From: Pseudomonas sp. Gutcm_11s
Lineage (GTDB): Bacteria; Pseudomonadota; Gammaproteobacteria; Pseudomonadales; Pseudomonadaceae
DNA length: 64,000 bases
Direction of reading: 5' to 3'
Assembly: GCF_028649395.1 (NCBI RefSeq)
Contig: NZ_JAQSUW010000011.1
Span: forward strand, 282,802-346,801
Positions 24,437 to 33,998 of the stretch are shown piece after piece. The notes under the pieces were generated by a model that saw nothing but the letters and a program-made list of their open reading frames with translations, was not told the origin of the DNA and did no database searches. Numbering within the stretch: the first letter of the stretch is position 1; each line of letters starts with the position of its first letter. A program made the translations under genes and the position numbers.

Positions 24437-26091
24437 TTGCGCGTCTTCTCACTGCTATCGGCCTGCTGGCCGCCGCACCGGCGCTCTGGGCTGCCGGCGC
24501 CATCGAGGGTGAAGTGCAGCGCCAGCCGCTGAACGTCGCCGCTATCGTCATGTTCGTGGTGTTCGTCGGCGCCACGCTGTGCATCACTTACTGGGCCTCC
24601 AAACGCAGCAAGTCGACTGCCGACTTCTACACCGCCGGTGGCGGCATCACCGGCTTCCAGAACGGCCTGGCGATTGCCGGTGACTACATGTCGGCGGCGT
24701 CCTTCCTGGGTATTTCCGCCCTGGTATTCGCCTCCGGTTACGACGGCCTGATCTACTCGATCGGCTTCCTGGTCGGCTGGCCGATCATCCTCTTCCTGAT
24801 CGCAGAGCGCCTGCGCAACCTCGGCAAGTACACCTTCGCCGACGTCGCCTCGTTCCGCCTCAAGCAGAAGGAAATCCGCACTCTATCCGCCTGCGGTTCG
24901 CTGGTGGTAGTGGCCTTCTACCTGATCGCGCAGATGGTCGGCGCCGGCAAGCTGATCGAGCTGCTGTTCGGCCTCGACTACCACGTCGCAGTCGTGCTGG
25001 TCGGCATCCTGATGGTTTGCTACGTGCTGTTCGGCGGCATGCTGGCTACCACCTGGGTACAGATCATCAAGGCCGTGCTGCTGCTGTCCGGTGCCTCGTT
25101 CATGGCGCTGATGGTGATGAAGCACGTCGGCTTCGACTTCGGCACCCTGTTCACCGAAGCAGTCAAGGCTCACCCGAAAGGCGAGGCCATCATGAGCCCC
25201 GGCGGCCTGGTGAAGGACCCGATCTCGGCGATCTCCCTCGGCCTGGCGCTGATGTTCGGTACCGCCGGCCTGCCGCACATCCTGATGCGCTTCTTCACCG
25301 TCTCCGACGCCAAGGAAGCCCGCAAATCGGTGTTCTACGCCACTGGCTTCATCGGCTACTTCTACATCCTGACCTTCATCATCGGCTTCGGCGCGATCCT
25401 GCTGGTAGGCACCAACCCGGACTTCAAGGACGCCTCAGGCATCCTGATCGGCGGCAACAACATGGCGGCGGTGCACCTGGCCGATGCCGTGGGTGGCAGC
25501 CTGTTCCTCGGCTTCATCTCGGCCGTGGCCTTCGCCACCATCCTCGCGGTGGTTGCCGGTCTGACCCTGTCCGGCGCCTCGGCGGTGTCCCACGACCTGT
25601 ACGCCAGCGTGATCAAGAAGGGCAAGGCCAACGAGAAGGATGAGCTGCGCGTTTCGAAGATCACCACCGTGGTGCTGGGTGTGCTGGCCATCGGCCTGGG
25701 CATCCTGTTCGAGAAGCAGAACATCGCCTTCATGGTCGGCCTGGCCTTCTCCATCGCGGCCAGCTGCAACTTCCCGGTACTGATCCTCTCCATGTACTGG
25801 AAGAAGCTGACTACCCGTGGCGCGATGATCGGCGGCTGGCTGGGCCTGATCACCGCCGTGGTGCTGATGGTTCTCGGCCCGACCATCTGGGTACAGATCC
25901 TCGGCAACGCGACTCCGATCTACCCCTACGAGTACCCGGCGCTGTTCTCCATTGCCGTGGCCTTCATCGGTATCTGGTTCTTCTCGATCACCGACAAGTC
26001 CCACGCCGCAAGCGAGGAGCGCGCACGCTTCTACCCGCAATTCGTCCGCTCGCAAACCGGCCTCGGCGCCAGTGGTGCAGCGGCTCACTGA
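24433..26091 (+). CDS. actP: Cation/acetate symporter ActP
   Basis: A 552-residue sodium:solute symporter family permease that imports acetate and related short carboxylates (glycolate and others). It has about 13-14 membrane segments. Characteristic stretches are [27 protein letters not shown] and [12 protein letters not shown]. The N-terminus carries a signal-like segment. It is co-translated with yjcH and followed by a strong terminator. Upstream operator-like repeats and an Hfq/Crc motif fit carbon-source control. Confidence 0.96.
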   Translation: MIARLLTAIGLLAAAPALWAAGAIEGEVQRQPLNVAAIVMFVVFVGATLCITYWASKRSKSTADFYTAGGGITGFQNGLAIAGDYMSAASFLGISALVFASGYDGLIYSIGFLVGWPIILFLIAERLRNLGKYTFADVASFRLKQKEIRTLSACGSLVVVAFYLIAQMVGAGKLIELLFGLDYHVAVVLVGILMVCYVLFGGMLATTWVQIIKAVLLLSGASFMALMVMKHVGFDFGTLFTEAVKAHPKGEAIMSPGGLVKDPISAISLGLALMFGTAGLPHILMRFFTVSDAKEARKSVFYATGFIGYFYILTFIIGFGAILLVGTNPDFKDASGILIGGNNMAAVHLADAVGGSLFLGFISAVAFATILAVVAGLTLSGASAVSHDLYASVIKKGKANEKDELRVSKITTVVLGVLAIGLGILFEKQNIAFMVGLAFSIAASCNFPVLILSMYWKKLTTRGAMIGGWLGLITAVVLMVLGPTIWVQILGNATPIYPYEYPALFSIAVAFIGIWFFSITDKSHAASEERARFYPQFVRSQTGLGASGAAAH

Positions 26092-26111
26092 TCCATTGCT
26101 CCGTGTGAACT

Positions 26112-26137
26112 GGGCAGCCTTCGGGCTGCCCTTTTTT
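26112..26137 (+). terminator. Terminator of yjcH-actP
   Basis: GGGCAGCC/GGCTGCCC with a TTCG loop is followed by six Ts. Confidence 0.93.
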
Positions 26138-26193
26138 ATGGGCGACGGTATGATCGCCGCCCATCGACATGGACGCACCGAGGACTATCAAGG

Positions 26194-26901
26194 ATGAACC
26201 CGTCTTTCTCCCGCTGGGGCGCTGTTGCCCTTGGCATCTGTCTGAGCCTGTTGCTGGGCTGCTCGTCCAAGGGCGGCGCTGTTGGTGGCGAAGCCGCCGA
26301 GCCGGTAAGTGCCGGTTATGCGCCTACCCAGGGCAAAACCAGCGGCCGCCTGCTGGTATGGACCGCCGACTTCTCCGTGGAGGTGGCCGATCTCGGCAAG
26401 GCTTCCGAGCAACTGACGGCGTGCATGGTCGCCCTCGGCGGCTACGTGGAGGAGAAGAGCGACTACGGCAGGCAGAGCCAGAGTTTCGTCTACCGAGTGC
26501 CCAAGGGTGCCTTCAATGATGCACTGGGCGATGTCGAGCGCAGTGGCACCGTTCAGCGGCGCCACGTCAAAGGCGAGGATGTCACCGAGCAGTATGTCGA
26601 CGTGGAAACCCGCCTGAAGAACGACCTGGCCCTGCGTGATCGCTTCCGTGATCTGCTGGCTAAGGCGAAGGACGTCAAGGACATCCTGCTGATCGAGACC
26701 GAGCTCAACCGCATCCAGTCGGAGATCGACTCGATGGAGGCGCGTATGCGCGTCCTCAAGGATCAGGTCCAGATGTCGACGATCCGTGTATCACTGCACC
26801 AGCAGGAGCCACCGAAGCCAGCCACCATCTATGGGCCGCTCGGCTACCTGTACAAGGGCGCGGAGTGGTTCGTGGTCAAGCTGTTCGTCATTCGCGAGTG
26901 A
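26194..26901 (+). CDS. DUF4349 lipoprotein
   Basis: A 235-residue lipoprotein (LLGC, Cys23, followed by SS). The DUF4349 domain covers about 45-230: a beta-rich part with YRVPKGAFNDAL, then a long coiled coil (IETELNRIQSEIDSMEARMRVLKDQ), and a final hydrophobic stretch. The family occurs widely in envelopes, but its role is unknown. AGGA is close to the ATG at 26194. It heads a compact run of three genes. Confidence 0.88.
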   Translation: MNPSFSRWGAVALGICLSLLLGCSSKGGAVGGEAAEPVSAGYAPTQGKTSGRLLVWTADFSVEVADLGKASEQLTACMVALGGYVEEKSDYGRQSQSFVYRVPKGAFNDALGDVERSGTVQRRHVKGEDVTEQYVDVETRLKNDLALRDRFRDLLAKAKDVKDILLIETELNRIQSEIDSMEARMRVLKDQVQMSTIRVSLHQQEPPKPATIYGPLGYLYKGAEWFVVKLFVIRE

Positions 26902-26907
26902 TCGCTG

Positions 26908-27183
26908 GTGGAAACGCTGCGCGCGGTGCTGGCGACACTGCTGTTCCTGGCAGGGATCGCCTGTCTGGTGCACGGGCTCTCGGGTGGGCCGCTAGGGCTG
27001 TGCCTGCTCGGCATGACGCTGTGCTTTCTGTTCGCCTATTGGCTTTGGCCGAGAGGGAGTAGAGAGGAAAGCCCCTGGTTCGATGTACTGGAACTGCTGA
27101 TCGAGTTGCCGATAAATGCCGTGCTGTGGCTGCTGCGCGGGATTGGTCGGTTGTTCCGTGACGTCGACGGAGTCGATCTGTGA
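26908..27183 (+). CDS. Small membrane protein, middle gene of the DUF4349 operon
   Basis: A 91-residue protein starting at GTG 26908, six bases after the DUF4349 stop. Two hydrophobic segments (about 5-45) are followed by a polar loop and an amphipathic C-terminal segment (LLIELPINAVLWLLRGIGRL). No family is recognised. Its stop codon overlaps the next start (TGATG), indicating translational coupling. Confidence 0.65.
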   Translation: METLRAVLATLLFLAGIACLVHGLSGGPLGLCLLGMTLCFLFAYWLWPRGSREESPWFDVLELLIELPINAVLWLLRGIGRLFRDVDGVDL

Positions 27184-27617
27184 TGGGGCGCAGGGGGCTG
27201 GCGGCAGGGCTGGCGTTGCTTCTGGTCATGGCGGGCGGTTATGCCTGGCTCAAGGCACCCTATGCCAATGAGCCGGCCAGGGCTGTGGCGAGGGACTTTC
27301 TGCAGCTCCTGCAGGCAGACCGCTTCGAGCAGGCCCATGCACTGACCCTGGGCGCCGACGGCCTGACGGGACGCAACGCCAGCGAGTTGCGCGAGATGGC
27401 CCGGCGTCAGTTGTGCACGCGTGAAGCATTGGCGTTGGTCTGGCTGCACCCGCCGCAGTCCAATGGCAACCGCCTGCGTCGCTGGCTGCGCAACCAGGAG
27501 CTGGAGGTGCCCAGCATCAACGTCCGCTTCGAGGGTGCCTGCCTGATCAGCGTCGAATTGCGCCGGGATGGGCAGGGGCTCTGGAGGGTATTCAACTTCC
27601 AGTCCACGGCTGGATGA
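27183..27617 (+). CDS. Membrane-anchored protein, NTF2-like possible, third gene of the DUF4349 operon
   Basis: A 144-residue protein with an N-terminal signal anchor (MGRRGLAAGLALLLVMAGGY), then a soluble periplasmic domain. PARAVARDFLQLLQADRFEQAHAL resembles the helical start of NTF2-like or DUF4878-type folds, without proof. A GTG one codon earlier (27180) is the alternative start; the ATG overlapping the upstream TGA is preferred. It is followed by a bidirectional terminator. The function is unknown. Confidence 0.7.
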   Translation: MGRRGLAAGLALLLVMAGGYAWLKAPYANEPARAVARDFLQLLQADRFEQAHALTLGADGLTGRNASELREMARRQLCTREALALVWLHPPQSNGNRLRRWLRNQELEVPSINVRFEGACLISVELRRDGQGLWRVFNFQSTAG

Positions 27618-27649
27618 GAGGTGACAGGTTTCCAGGCTGTTCTTGCGCC

Positions 27650-27685
27650 AATAAAAAAGCCCCGCCAGTGCGGGGCTTTTTTATT
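27650..27685. terminator. Bidirectional terminator between the DUF4349 operon and bfr
   Basis: AATAAAAAAGCCCCGC and GCGGGGCTTTTTTATT form a 16-base perfect stem around CAGT, with T-tracts in both directions. Confidence 0.93.
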
Positions 27686-27694
27686 GCGGGAGGA

Positions 27695-28165
27695 TCACTC
27701 TTCCATCTGCGACTGCAGGTAGTTTTCCAGGCCGACTTTTTCGATCAGGCCCAGCTGGGTTTCCAGCCAGTCGATGTGCTCTTCCTCGGACTCGAGGATG
27801 TCTTCGAGTAGTTCGCGGGTGCCATAGTCACCGACGCTCTCGCAGTAGGCGATGGCGGTTTTCAGATCGGGAATGGCGGACTGTTCGAGCTTGAGGTCGC
27901 AGCCGAGCATTTCCTTGGTGTTCTCGCCGATCATCAGCTTGCCCAGGTCTTGCAGGTTGGGCAGGCCTTCGAGGAAGAGGATGCGCTTGATCAGCTTGTC
28001 GGCATGCTTCATCTCGTCGATGGATTCTTTGTATTCGTGCTTGCCGAGCTTTTCCAGGCCCCAGTCTTCGTACATGCGTGCGTGCAGGAAGTACTGGTTG
28101 ATGGCCACCAACTCATTGCCGAGGATCTTGTTCAGATGCTGAATGACCTTCTTGTCGCCTTTCAT
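27695..28165 (-). CDS. bfr: Bacterioferritin
   Basis: A 156-residue heme-containing iron-storage protein that forms a 24-mer. The ferroxidase ligands Glu18, Glu51 and His54 and the heme-ligating Met52 (DEMKHADK) are present, as is the [11 protein letters not shown] helix. It is close to P. aeruginosa BfrB ([19 protein letters not shown]). No bfd ferredoxin gene, the usual neighbour for iron release, is adjacent here. The upstream region is markedly AT-rich. Confidence 0.95.
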   Translation of the reverse strand: MKGDKKVIQHLNKILGNELVAINQYFLHARMYEDWGLEKLGKHEYKESIDEMKHADKLIKRILFLEGLPNLQDLGKLMIGENTKEMLGCDLKLEQSAIPDLKTAIAYCESVGDYGTRELLEDILESEEEHIDWLETQLGLIEKVGLENYLQSQMEE

Positions 28166-28229
28166 GATGTGCCTCGCCCTGAGTGGTGGTTGCCTGAGTG
28201 GGTACTTGATAGTTCGGAAGTTTGCGCTG

Positions 28230-28350
28230 CAAGTTGCTGTTGGTCAAATATAAGTTGTTGAATTATATATAAAAATTAATATAAATAAGAATGTTTAGCT
28301 TCCGCGTTATGGTGCTAACTCATTGATATATGTCGATAAATATAAGGCGC
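28230..28350. other. AT-rich intergenic island between bfr and the DUF2784 gene
   Basis: About 120 bases are dominated by A/T tracts (for example ATTATATATAAAAATTAA near 28261), unlike the GC-rich surroundings. It probably holds promoters of the divergent genes. TTGATATATGTCGA at 28323-28336 differs by one base from the ANR/FNR consensus. No gene is seen in it. Confidence 0.5.
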
Positions 28351-28403
28351 CTATGTGAGGGGCATGGATAAATGGCTATCAATTCAATAGCGATACATGC
28401 GCA

Positions 28404-28772
28404 ATGTTGCTGAGACTGGCCGCTGATGCGGTGGTGCTGGTGCACTTGCTATTCATTCTCTTCGTACTGGGCGGTGGGCTGCTGGTACTGCGCTGGCCGC
28501 GCCTGGCCCTGCTGCATCTGCCGGCAGCGGCCTGGGGCGTAGCGGTGGAGTTGCTGCACCTGTACTGCCCGCTGACGCCGCTGGAGAACCAGTTGCGACG
28601 AGCGGCGGGGGAGGCCGGTTATGCCGGTGGTTTCGTCGAGCATTACCTGATCCCGCTGATCTACCCGGCCGGGCTGACCCCGCAGATCCAGCTCTGGCTC
28701 GGGGCTCTCGTGCTGGTGGTCAATCTGCTGGTGTATGGCTGGTTGCTGTTGCGTCTATACCGGCGTCGCTAG
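28404..28772 (+). CDS. DUF2784 membrane protein
   Basis: A 122-residue protein with three or four membrane segments. The DUF2784 signature is present: an N-terminal LLRLAADAVVLVHLLFILFV, then PRLALLHLPAAAWGVAVELL and CPLTPLENQLR. Conserved His and Cys residues in these segments suggest cofactor or metal binding, but no activity is known. No strong Shine-Dalgarno is visible before the ATG. It is divergent from bfr across the AT-rich island. Confidence 0.85.
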   Translation: MLLRLAADAVVLVHLLFILFVLGGGLLVLRWPRLALLHLPAAAWGVAVELLHLYCPLTPLENQLRRAAGEAGYAGGFVEHYLIPLIYPAGLTPQIQLWLGALVLVVNLLVYGWLLLRLYRRR

Positions 28773-28887
28773 GCGGTTCACCGGGCCGTCTTCTGGCTCG
28801 TCATTCAGCCGCCTGATGCTGCGCCGCGCGGCGTATTGCCTTGGCTACACTCGCCGCAACCTCACCACAGAACAAGGCAACAACACT

Positions 28888-29694
28888 ATGCAAAATCGCA
28901 TGATGATCACCGGCGCCGGTTCCGGTCTGGGACGCGAGATCGCCCTGCGCTGGGCGCGCGAAGGCTGGCGCCTGGCGCTGTGCGACGTCAACGAGAGCGG
29001 CTTGGCCGAGACCCTGAAGCTGGTCCGTGAAGCCGGCGGCGATGGCTTCACCCTGCGCTGCGACGTGCGCGACTACAGCCAGCTCACCGCGGTGGCGCAG
29101 GCTTGCGAGGAGCGCTTCGGCGGCCTCGACGTACTGGTCAACAACGCCGGTGTCGCGGCGGGCGGCATGTTCGCCGACCTGAGCCTGGAAGACTGGGACT
29201 GGCAGCTGTCGATCAACCTGATGGGCGTGATCAAGGGCTGCAAGGCCTTCCTGCCGCTGCTGCGCGCGAGCAAGGGCAAGGTCATCAATATCGCCTCCAT
29301 GGCGGCGCTGATGCAGGGCCCGGCGATGAGCAACTACAACGTGGCCAAGGCCGGCGTGGTGGCGCTCTCCGAGAGCCTGCTGATCGAACTCAAGCCCGAA
29401 GATGTGGGCGTGCACGTGGTCTGCCCGTCGTTCTTCCAGACCAACCTGCTGGACTCCTTCCGTGGCCCGACCCCGGAGATGAAGCAGCAGGTCGGCAAGC
29501 TGCTGGAAGGCAGCCCGATCAGCGCCGCCGACATCGCCGGCTACATCTACGACGAAGTGGCCAAGGGCGAGTTCATGATCCTGCCGCACGAGCAGGGCCG
29601 CATGGCCTGGGCGATCAAGCGGCAGAACCCGCAGATCATCTACGACGAGATGACCAAGATGTGCGAGAAGATGCGCGCCAAGATGGGCGCCTGA
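28888..29694 (+). CDS. Short-chain dehydrogenase/reductase
   Basis: A 268-residue classical SDR. The cofactor motif TGAGSGLG lies at 8-15, NNAG at 85-88, and the catalytic Ser137, Tyr150 and Lys154 are in IASMAA and YNVAK. NAD(P)-dependent oxidation or reduction of an unknown hydroxyl/keto substrate is expected. The C-terminus is extended and Lys/Met-rich (MTKMCEKMRAKMGA). The start at 28888 follows AAGG. It ends at a strong terminator shared with rapA. Confidence 0.93.
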   Translation: MQNRMMITGAGSGLGREIALRWAREGWRLALCDVNESGLAETLKLVREAGGDGFTLRCDVRDYSQLTAVAQACEERFGGLDVLVNNAGVAAGGMFADLSLEDWDWQLSINLMGVIKGCKAFLPLLRASKGKVINIASMAALMQGPAMSNYNVAKAGVVALSESLLIELKPEDVGVHVVCPSFFQTNLLDSFRGPTPEMKQQVGKLLEGSPISAADIAGYIYDEVAKGEFMILPHEQGRMAWAIKRQNPQIIYDEMTKMCEKMRAKMGA

Positions 29695-29708
29695 TCTTCG
29701 CAGGCAAG

Positions 29709-29739
29709 AAAAAGGGGCAGCCTAGGCTGCCCCTTTTTT
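29709..29739. terminator. Bidirectional terminator between SDR and rapA
   Basis: GGGGCAGCC (29714-29722) pairs with GGCTGCCCC (29725-29733). T6 follows on the plus strand and A-rich sequence precedes it, giving a T-tract on the minus strand. Confidence 0.92.
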
Positions 29740-29778
29740 GTTTCCGGCCGAGGACCCGTGCGGGCCCAGGCCAGGTTC

Positions 29779-32634
29779 TCAGCCGGCGACCAGGATGCGG
29801 ATCGCCTCCAGACGCAGGCCCGCCTTGTCGAGGAAGCTCAGGCCGCTCTCGCGCTGCTTGCGCAGGGCTTCGATCTCGGCCGGGCGTACCGACGGGTTGA
29901 CCGCCTGCAGCGCGGTCATGCGCGCGATTTCCTCGTCCAGGGTGGCCGTGAAGCGCTGGCGCGCCTCGTCGACGCGGGCGGCGTGGCGCGGCTGCACCTT
30001 GGCCTCGGCGGCGTTGATCTGCTTGCTCAGTACGTCGCGCTGCGCCTGCACGAACTTGTTGGCGCTGGCGCGTGGCACCGGCTCCAGCTGATCGTTGAGG
30101 GTATCGAAGGCGACCTTGCTGGCCAGGTCGTTGCCGTTGGGGTCGAGCAGGCTGCGCAGGGCGATCGGCGGCAGGTAGCGGCCCAGCTGCAGGGCCTTGG
30201 GCGCTACCACTTCGCTGACGTGCAGCAGCTCGAGCAGCACGGTGCCTGGCTTGAGCGCCTTGTTCTTGATCAGTGCCACCGAGGTGTTGCCCATCGAGCC
30301 GGACAGCACCAGGTCCATACCGCCCTGCACCATGGGGTGTTCCCAGGTGAGGAACTGCATGTCTTCGCGGGCCAGGGCCTGGTTACGGTCGTAGGTGACG
30401 GTCACCGCCTCGTCGTCGCCGAGCGGGAAGCTGGCATCGAGCATCTTCTCGCTGGGGCGCAGCACCAGGGCGTTTTCCGAATGGTCCTCGCTGTCGATGC
30501 CATAGGCGTCGAACAGTTCTTCCATATAGATCGGCAGGGCGTACTGGTCATCCTGCTCGTGGATGTCCTCGACCAGTTGCTGGCCATTGCCGGCGCCACC
30601 GGAGTTGAGCTCCAGCAGGCGGTCGCGGCCGCTGTGCAGCTCGCCTTCGAGGCGCTTGCGCTCGGCCTCGGCTTCGTCGAGCAGGGCCTGCCAGACGCTG
30701 TCGTCGCTGTCTTCCAGCAGCGGCAGCAGGCGCGGGCCGAAGTGGTGCTGCAGGGCGTTGCCGGTCGGGCAGGTATTGAGGAAGGCGTTCAGCGCCTGGT
30801 GGTACCACTGGAACAGGCGCTCCTGCGGGCTGTTCTCCAGGTACGGCACGTGCAGCTGGATGACGTGCTTCTGGCCGATCCGGTCGAGGCGGCCGATGCG
30901 CTGCTCGAGCAGGTCCGGGTGGGCCGGCAGGTCGAACAGCACCAGGTGGTGGCTGAACTGGAAGTTGCGGCCTTCGGAGCCGATCTCGGAGCAGATCAGT
31001 ACCTGGGCGCCGAATTCCTCGTCGGCGAAGTAGGCGGCGGCGCGGTCGCGCTCGAGGATGTTCATGCCCTCGTGGAACACCGTGGCCGGGATGCCGGAGC
31101 GCACGCGCAGGGCGTCTTCCAGATCCAGCGCGGTTTCGGCGTGGGCGCAGATCACCAGCACCTTCACGCGCTTGAGCATCTTCAGGGTGTCGATCAGCCA
31201 GTCCACGCGCGGGTCGAATTTCCACCAGCGGGTTTCTTCGCTGCTGTCCTGCGCCTGGTAGCTGACTTCCGGATAGAGGTCGGCATGCTCGCCCACCGGC
31301 AGCTCCATGTACTCCACCGGGTTGGCCAGCGGGTAGGGATGCAGTTCGCGCTGCGGGAAGCCCTGCACCGCTGCACGGGTGTTACGGAACAGCAGGCGGC
31401 CGGTGCCGTGACGGTCGAGCAGCTCACGGATCAGGCGTGCCGCGGCTTCGCTGTCGCCATCGGTGACGGCGGCCAGCAGCGCTTCGCCCTCGTTGCCGAG
31501 GAAGCCACTGATGGTGGCGTGGGCCTTCTCGGACAGGCGGCCCTCGTCGAGGAGCTCCTGCACGGCTTCGGCGATCGGCTTGTAGTTGGCGCTCTCGGCG
31601 CGGAATGCGGCGAGGTCATGGAAACGGTCCGGGTCGAGCAGGCGCAGGCGCGCGAAGTGGCTTTCCAGGCCCAGCTGCTCCGGGGTGGCGGTGAGCAGCA
31701 GTACGCCGGGGATGACCTCGGCCAGTTGCTCGACCAGGCGATACTCGTCGCTGGCCTTTTCCGGGTGCCAGACCAGGTGGTGGGCTTCGTCGACCACCAG
31801 CAGGTCCCAACCGGCGGCGAATGCGGCGTTCTGCGCCTTCTCGCTGTCCTTCAGCCACTCCAGCGAGACCAGCGCCAGCTGGGTGTCCTCGAAGGGGTTG
31901 TCGGCATCGCTCTCGGCGAAGCGCTCGGCGTCGTACAGGGCGACCTGCAGGTTGAAGCGGCGGCGCATCTCCACCAGCCACTGGTGCTGCAGGTTCTCCG
32001 GGACCAGGATCAGCACGCGGCTGGCGCGGCCGGAGAGCAGCTGGCGATGGATCACCAGGCCGGCCTCGATGGTCTTGCCCAGGCCCACTTCGTCGGCCAG
32101 CAGGACGCGCGGGGCCATGCGGTCGGCGACTTCGCGGGCAATGTGCAGCTGGTGCGCGATCGGCTGGGCGCGGGCGCCGCCCAGGCCCCACAGGCTGGAT
32201 TGCAGCAGGCGGCTCTGGTGTTCCAGGGTGTGGTAGCGCAGGGCGAACCAGCTCAGCGGGTCGATCTGCCCGGCGAACAGGCGGTCGCTGGCCAGACGGA
32301 ACTGGATGAAGTTGGACAGCTGGGTTTCCGGCAGGCTGTAGGATTCGTGCTGGGCGTCGAAGCCGTGGTAGACCAGCAGGCCGTCGACGTCCTCGACTTC
32401 CTGGACGGTCAGCTTCCAGCCTTCGTAGTGGGTGATCTCGTCGCCCGGGGCGAAGCGCACGCGGGTCAGCGGGGCGTTGCGCAGGGCGTACTGGCGGGTC
32501 TCGCCAGTGGCCGGGTAGAGCACGGTGAGCAGGCGCCCGTCGGAAGTGAGGATGGTGCCGAGTCCGAGTTCCGCCTCGCTGTCGCTGATCCAGCGTTGTC
32601 CCGGTTGATACTGCACAATGCCACTACTTGCCAT
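29779..32634 (-). CDS. rapA: RNA polymerase-associated helicase RapA (HepA)
   Basis: A 951-residue Swi2/Snf2-family ATPase that binds RNA polymerase and helps recycle it after transcription. The N-terminal Tudor-like domains ([17 protein letters not shown]) precede the helicase lobes. Walker A is [12 protein letters not shown] and the DEAH box is VVDEAHHL. Further motifs are [25 protein letters not shown] and [11 protein letters not shown]. The length matches E. coli RapA (968). It is divergent from the next gene. A long opposite-strand frame covering it is a shadow of GC-rich codon usage. Confidence 0.96.
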   Translation of the reverse strand: MASSGIVQYQPGQRWISDSEAELGLGTILTSDGRLLTVLYPATGETRQYALRNAPLTRVRFAPGDEITHYEGWKLTVQEVEDVDGLLVYHGFDAQHESYSLPETQLSNFIQFRLASDRLFAGQIDPLSWFALRYHTLEHQSRLLQSSLWGLGGARAQPIAHQLHIAREVADRMAPRVLLADEVGLGKTIEAGLVIHRQLLSGRASRVLILVPENLQHQWLVEMRRRFNLQVALYDAERFAESDADNPFEDTQLALVSLEWLKDSEKAQNAAFAAGWDLLVVDEAHHLVWHPEKASDEYRLVEQLAEVIPGVLLLTATPEQLGLESHFARLRLLDPDRFHDLAAFRAESANYKPIAEAVQELLDEGRLSEKAHATISGFLGNEGEALLAAVTDGDSEAAARLIRELLDRHGTGRLLFRNTRAAVQGFPQRELHPYPLANPVEYMELPVGEHADLYPEVSYQAQDSSEETRWWKFDPRVDWLIDTLKMLKRVKVLVICAHAETALDLEDALRVRSGIPATVFHEGMNILERDRAAAYFADEEFGAQVLICSEIGSEGRNFQFSHHLVLFDLPAHPDLLEQRIGRLDRIGQKHVIQLHVPYLENSPQERLFQWYHQALNAFLNTCPTGNALQHHFGPRLLPLLEDSDDSVWQALLDEAEAERKRLEGELHSGRDRLLELNSGGAGNGQQLVEDIHEQDDQYALPIYMEELFDAYGIDSEDHSENALVLRPSEKMLDASFPLGDDEAVTVTYDRNQALAREDMQFLTWEHPMVQGGMDLVLSGSMGNTSVALIKNKALKPGTVLLELLHVSEVVAPKALQLGRYLPPIALRSLLDPNGNDLASKVAFDTLNDQLEPVPRASANKFVQAQRDVLSKQINAAEAKVQPRHAARVDEARQRFTATLDEEIARMTALQAVNPSVRPAEIEALRKQRESGLSFLDKAGLRLEAIRILVAG

Positions 32635-32795
32635 GAAATGCCCCAGCTGCGAAAAAAGCCGCGTATGTTAGCGGAACGCCGCGCCGAGGGCGACGCCCGT
32701 GGCTGAATCAATGCGCGCGTCCTGAGTCGAAAGTGTAGCGGTCGTTCAAGTCGCGGACCGACCGGCCGACAGTAGGGTCAACAGGAGGCACCCGA

Positions 32796-33095
32796 ATGCT
32801 ACCGCCCATTCCTCACAGCCTGGTCCCCGTTACCGCCCAGCAGGACGTGATCAAGCCGCGCCCTGACATCCCGCCGGTGACCCCGACCAACGAGAGCGCC
32901 AACGAGAGCGAGGTGGGTCTGGACAAGCGGCACCCACAGGAGGCCGAGGAGCTGTTGCGTGAGGAGCAGCGCCGTCGCCAGCGCCGCGGCTACACCCCGG
33001 AGGAGCTGGCCGAGCTGGAGGCCAACAGCCCCGAGGAAGAGAAGCTGCTGGAAGAAATCCCGCGCCAGGGCCTGTGGGTGGACGTGGAAGTCTGA
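32796..33095 (+). CDS. Conserved hypothetical, charged protein upstream of alkB
   Basis: A 99-residue soluble protein that is proline-rich at the N-terminus (LPPIPHSLVPVTAQ), then strongly charged and probably helical (EELLREEQRRRQRRGYTPEELAELEA). It looks intrinsically disordered with a helical C-terminal part. AGGAGG is at good distance from the ATG. It ends five bases before alkB, so they are probably co-transcribed. No function is recognised. Confidence 0.8.
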   Translation: MLPPIPHSLVPVTAQQDVIKPRPDIPPVTPTNESANESEVGLDKRHPQEAEELLREEQRRRQRRGYTPEELAELEANSPEEEKLLEEIPRQGLWVDVEV

Positions 33096-33100
33096 TCGGC

Positions 33101-33697
33101 GTGGATCTGTTCGACTCGCAACCGCTGCAACTGCCTGGTGCCGAGCTGGATTACCGGCCGCACTGGCTCGATCCCGGCACCGCCGACATCTGGTTCCAGC
33201 AACTGGCCGCCGAGACGCCCTGGGAGCAGCCGCAACTGCAGATCCATGGCCAGTCCATCCCGGTGCCGCGCCTGCTGGCCTGGTATGGCGACCCCGAGGC
33301 GAGCTACCGCTATTCCGGCCTGGTGCATCAGCCGCTGCCCTGGACGCCGCTGCTGAGCGAGATTCGCCGGCGGGTGGAGGAGGTGGCCGGCCAGCTACTC
33401 AACGGCGTGCTGCTCAACTTCTACCGCGATGGCAACGACTCCATGGGCTGGCACAGCGATGACGAAGCCGAGCTGGGTACCAACCCGCTGGTCGCCTCGC
33501 TCAACCTCGGCGGCCCCCGGCGTTTCGATCTGCGACGCAAGGGCAGGGGGCGCATCGAGCACTCACTGCAACTGGATAGCGGTTCGCTGCTGGTCATGGC
33601 CGGCGCAACGCAGCATCATTGGCAGCATCAGGTGGCGAAGACCCGCAAGCCGGTGGCGCCACGCATCAACCTCACCTTTCGCCTGATCCGGTCCTGA
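33101..33697 (+). CDS. alkB: AlkB-type 2-oxoglutarate/Fe(II) dioxygenase
   Basis: A 198-residue DNA/RNA repair dioxygenase that reverses alkyl lesions such as 1-methyladenine. The iron ligands are in GWHSDDE (His118, Asp120) and His176 of WQHQV. The 2-oxoglutarate-binding Arg pair lies in PRINLTFR. The sequence is of the AlkB homologue 2/3-like short type common in Pseudomonas. The GTG at 33101 (VDLFD) is chosen because longer frames run into the previous gene. It is followed two bases later by the next gene. Confidence 0.92.
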   Translation: MDLFDSQPLQLPGAELDYRPHWLDPGTADIWFQQLAAETPWEQPQLQIHGQSIPVPRLLAWYGDPEASYRYSGLVHQPLPWTPLLSEIRRRVEEVAGQLLNGVLLNFYRDGNDSMGWHSDDEAELGTNPLVASLNLGGPRRFDLRRKGRGRIEHSLQLDSGSLLVMAGATQHHWQHQVAKTRKPVAPRINLTFRLIRS

Positions 33698-33699
33698 CC

Positions 33700-33858
33700 A
33701 TGAGCGACGACAAGCTGATCGACTTCGCCGCCGAGCGCGGCAAGCGCATCCACGACCTGCACGACAAGAAGCTGGACGACATGCGCCAGGCCTTCGAGCA
33801 GGCCTTGCCGCTGCCCAAGGGCAAGAAGCCCAAGGGCAAGCCGAAGAAGAAGCGCTGA
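33700..33858 (+). CDS. Small basic protein downstream of alkB
   Basis: A 52-residue protein with a helical, charged body and a Lys/Pro-rich tail (KGKKPKGKPKKKR) that could bind nucleic acid. The ATG starts two bases after the alkB stop. It has no recognised domain. It is likely expressed with alkB and the upstream charged protein. Confidence 0.65.
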   Translation: MSDDKLIDFAAERGKRIHDLHDKKLDDMRQAFEQALPLPKGKKPKGKPKKKR

Positions 33859-33919
33859 GCCCTTCAGCGCCGTTGTACCCGCCTGCGGCGCCCTGTCGCG
33901 GCGCCCACCCTCACGGACA

Positions 33920-33933
33920 TTGATCCGCGTCAA
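33920..33933 (+). promoter_or_regulatory. ANR/FNR box upstream of the CcoM-like gene
   Basis: TTGATCCGCGTCAA fits the consensus TTGAT-N4-(A/G)TCAA exactly. Its centre is about 41 bases upstream of a start point predicted from the -10-like TAACCT at 33955-33960. That is the classic class II activator position, implying induction at low oxygen. Confidence 0.75.
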
Positions 33934-33998
33934 TTCCCGCCGCCGCAGCTCCTCTAACCTGAAGCCATCAAGACAAGGCTCAGCACAAGGAGGCAGCC

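Noticed and set aside
28868..28887. Hfq/Crc motif in the SDR leader (AACAACAC)
   Set aside because: The last triplet breaks the AAnAAnAA pattern, so it is only a near match.
29758..32706. 982-codon open frame on the plus strand opposite rapA
   Set aside because: RapA on the minus strand has all helicase motifs; the opposite frame is a Gln/Val/Ala/Leu-rich shadow of GC-rich codon usage with no ribosome-binding site or domain.
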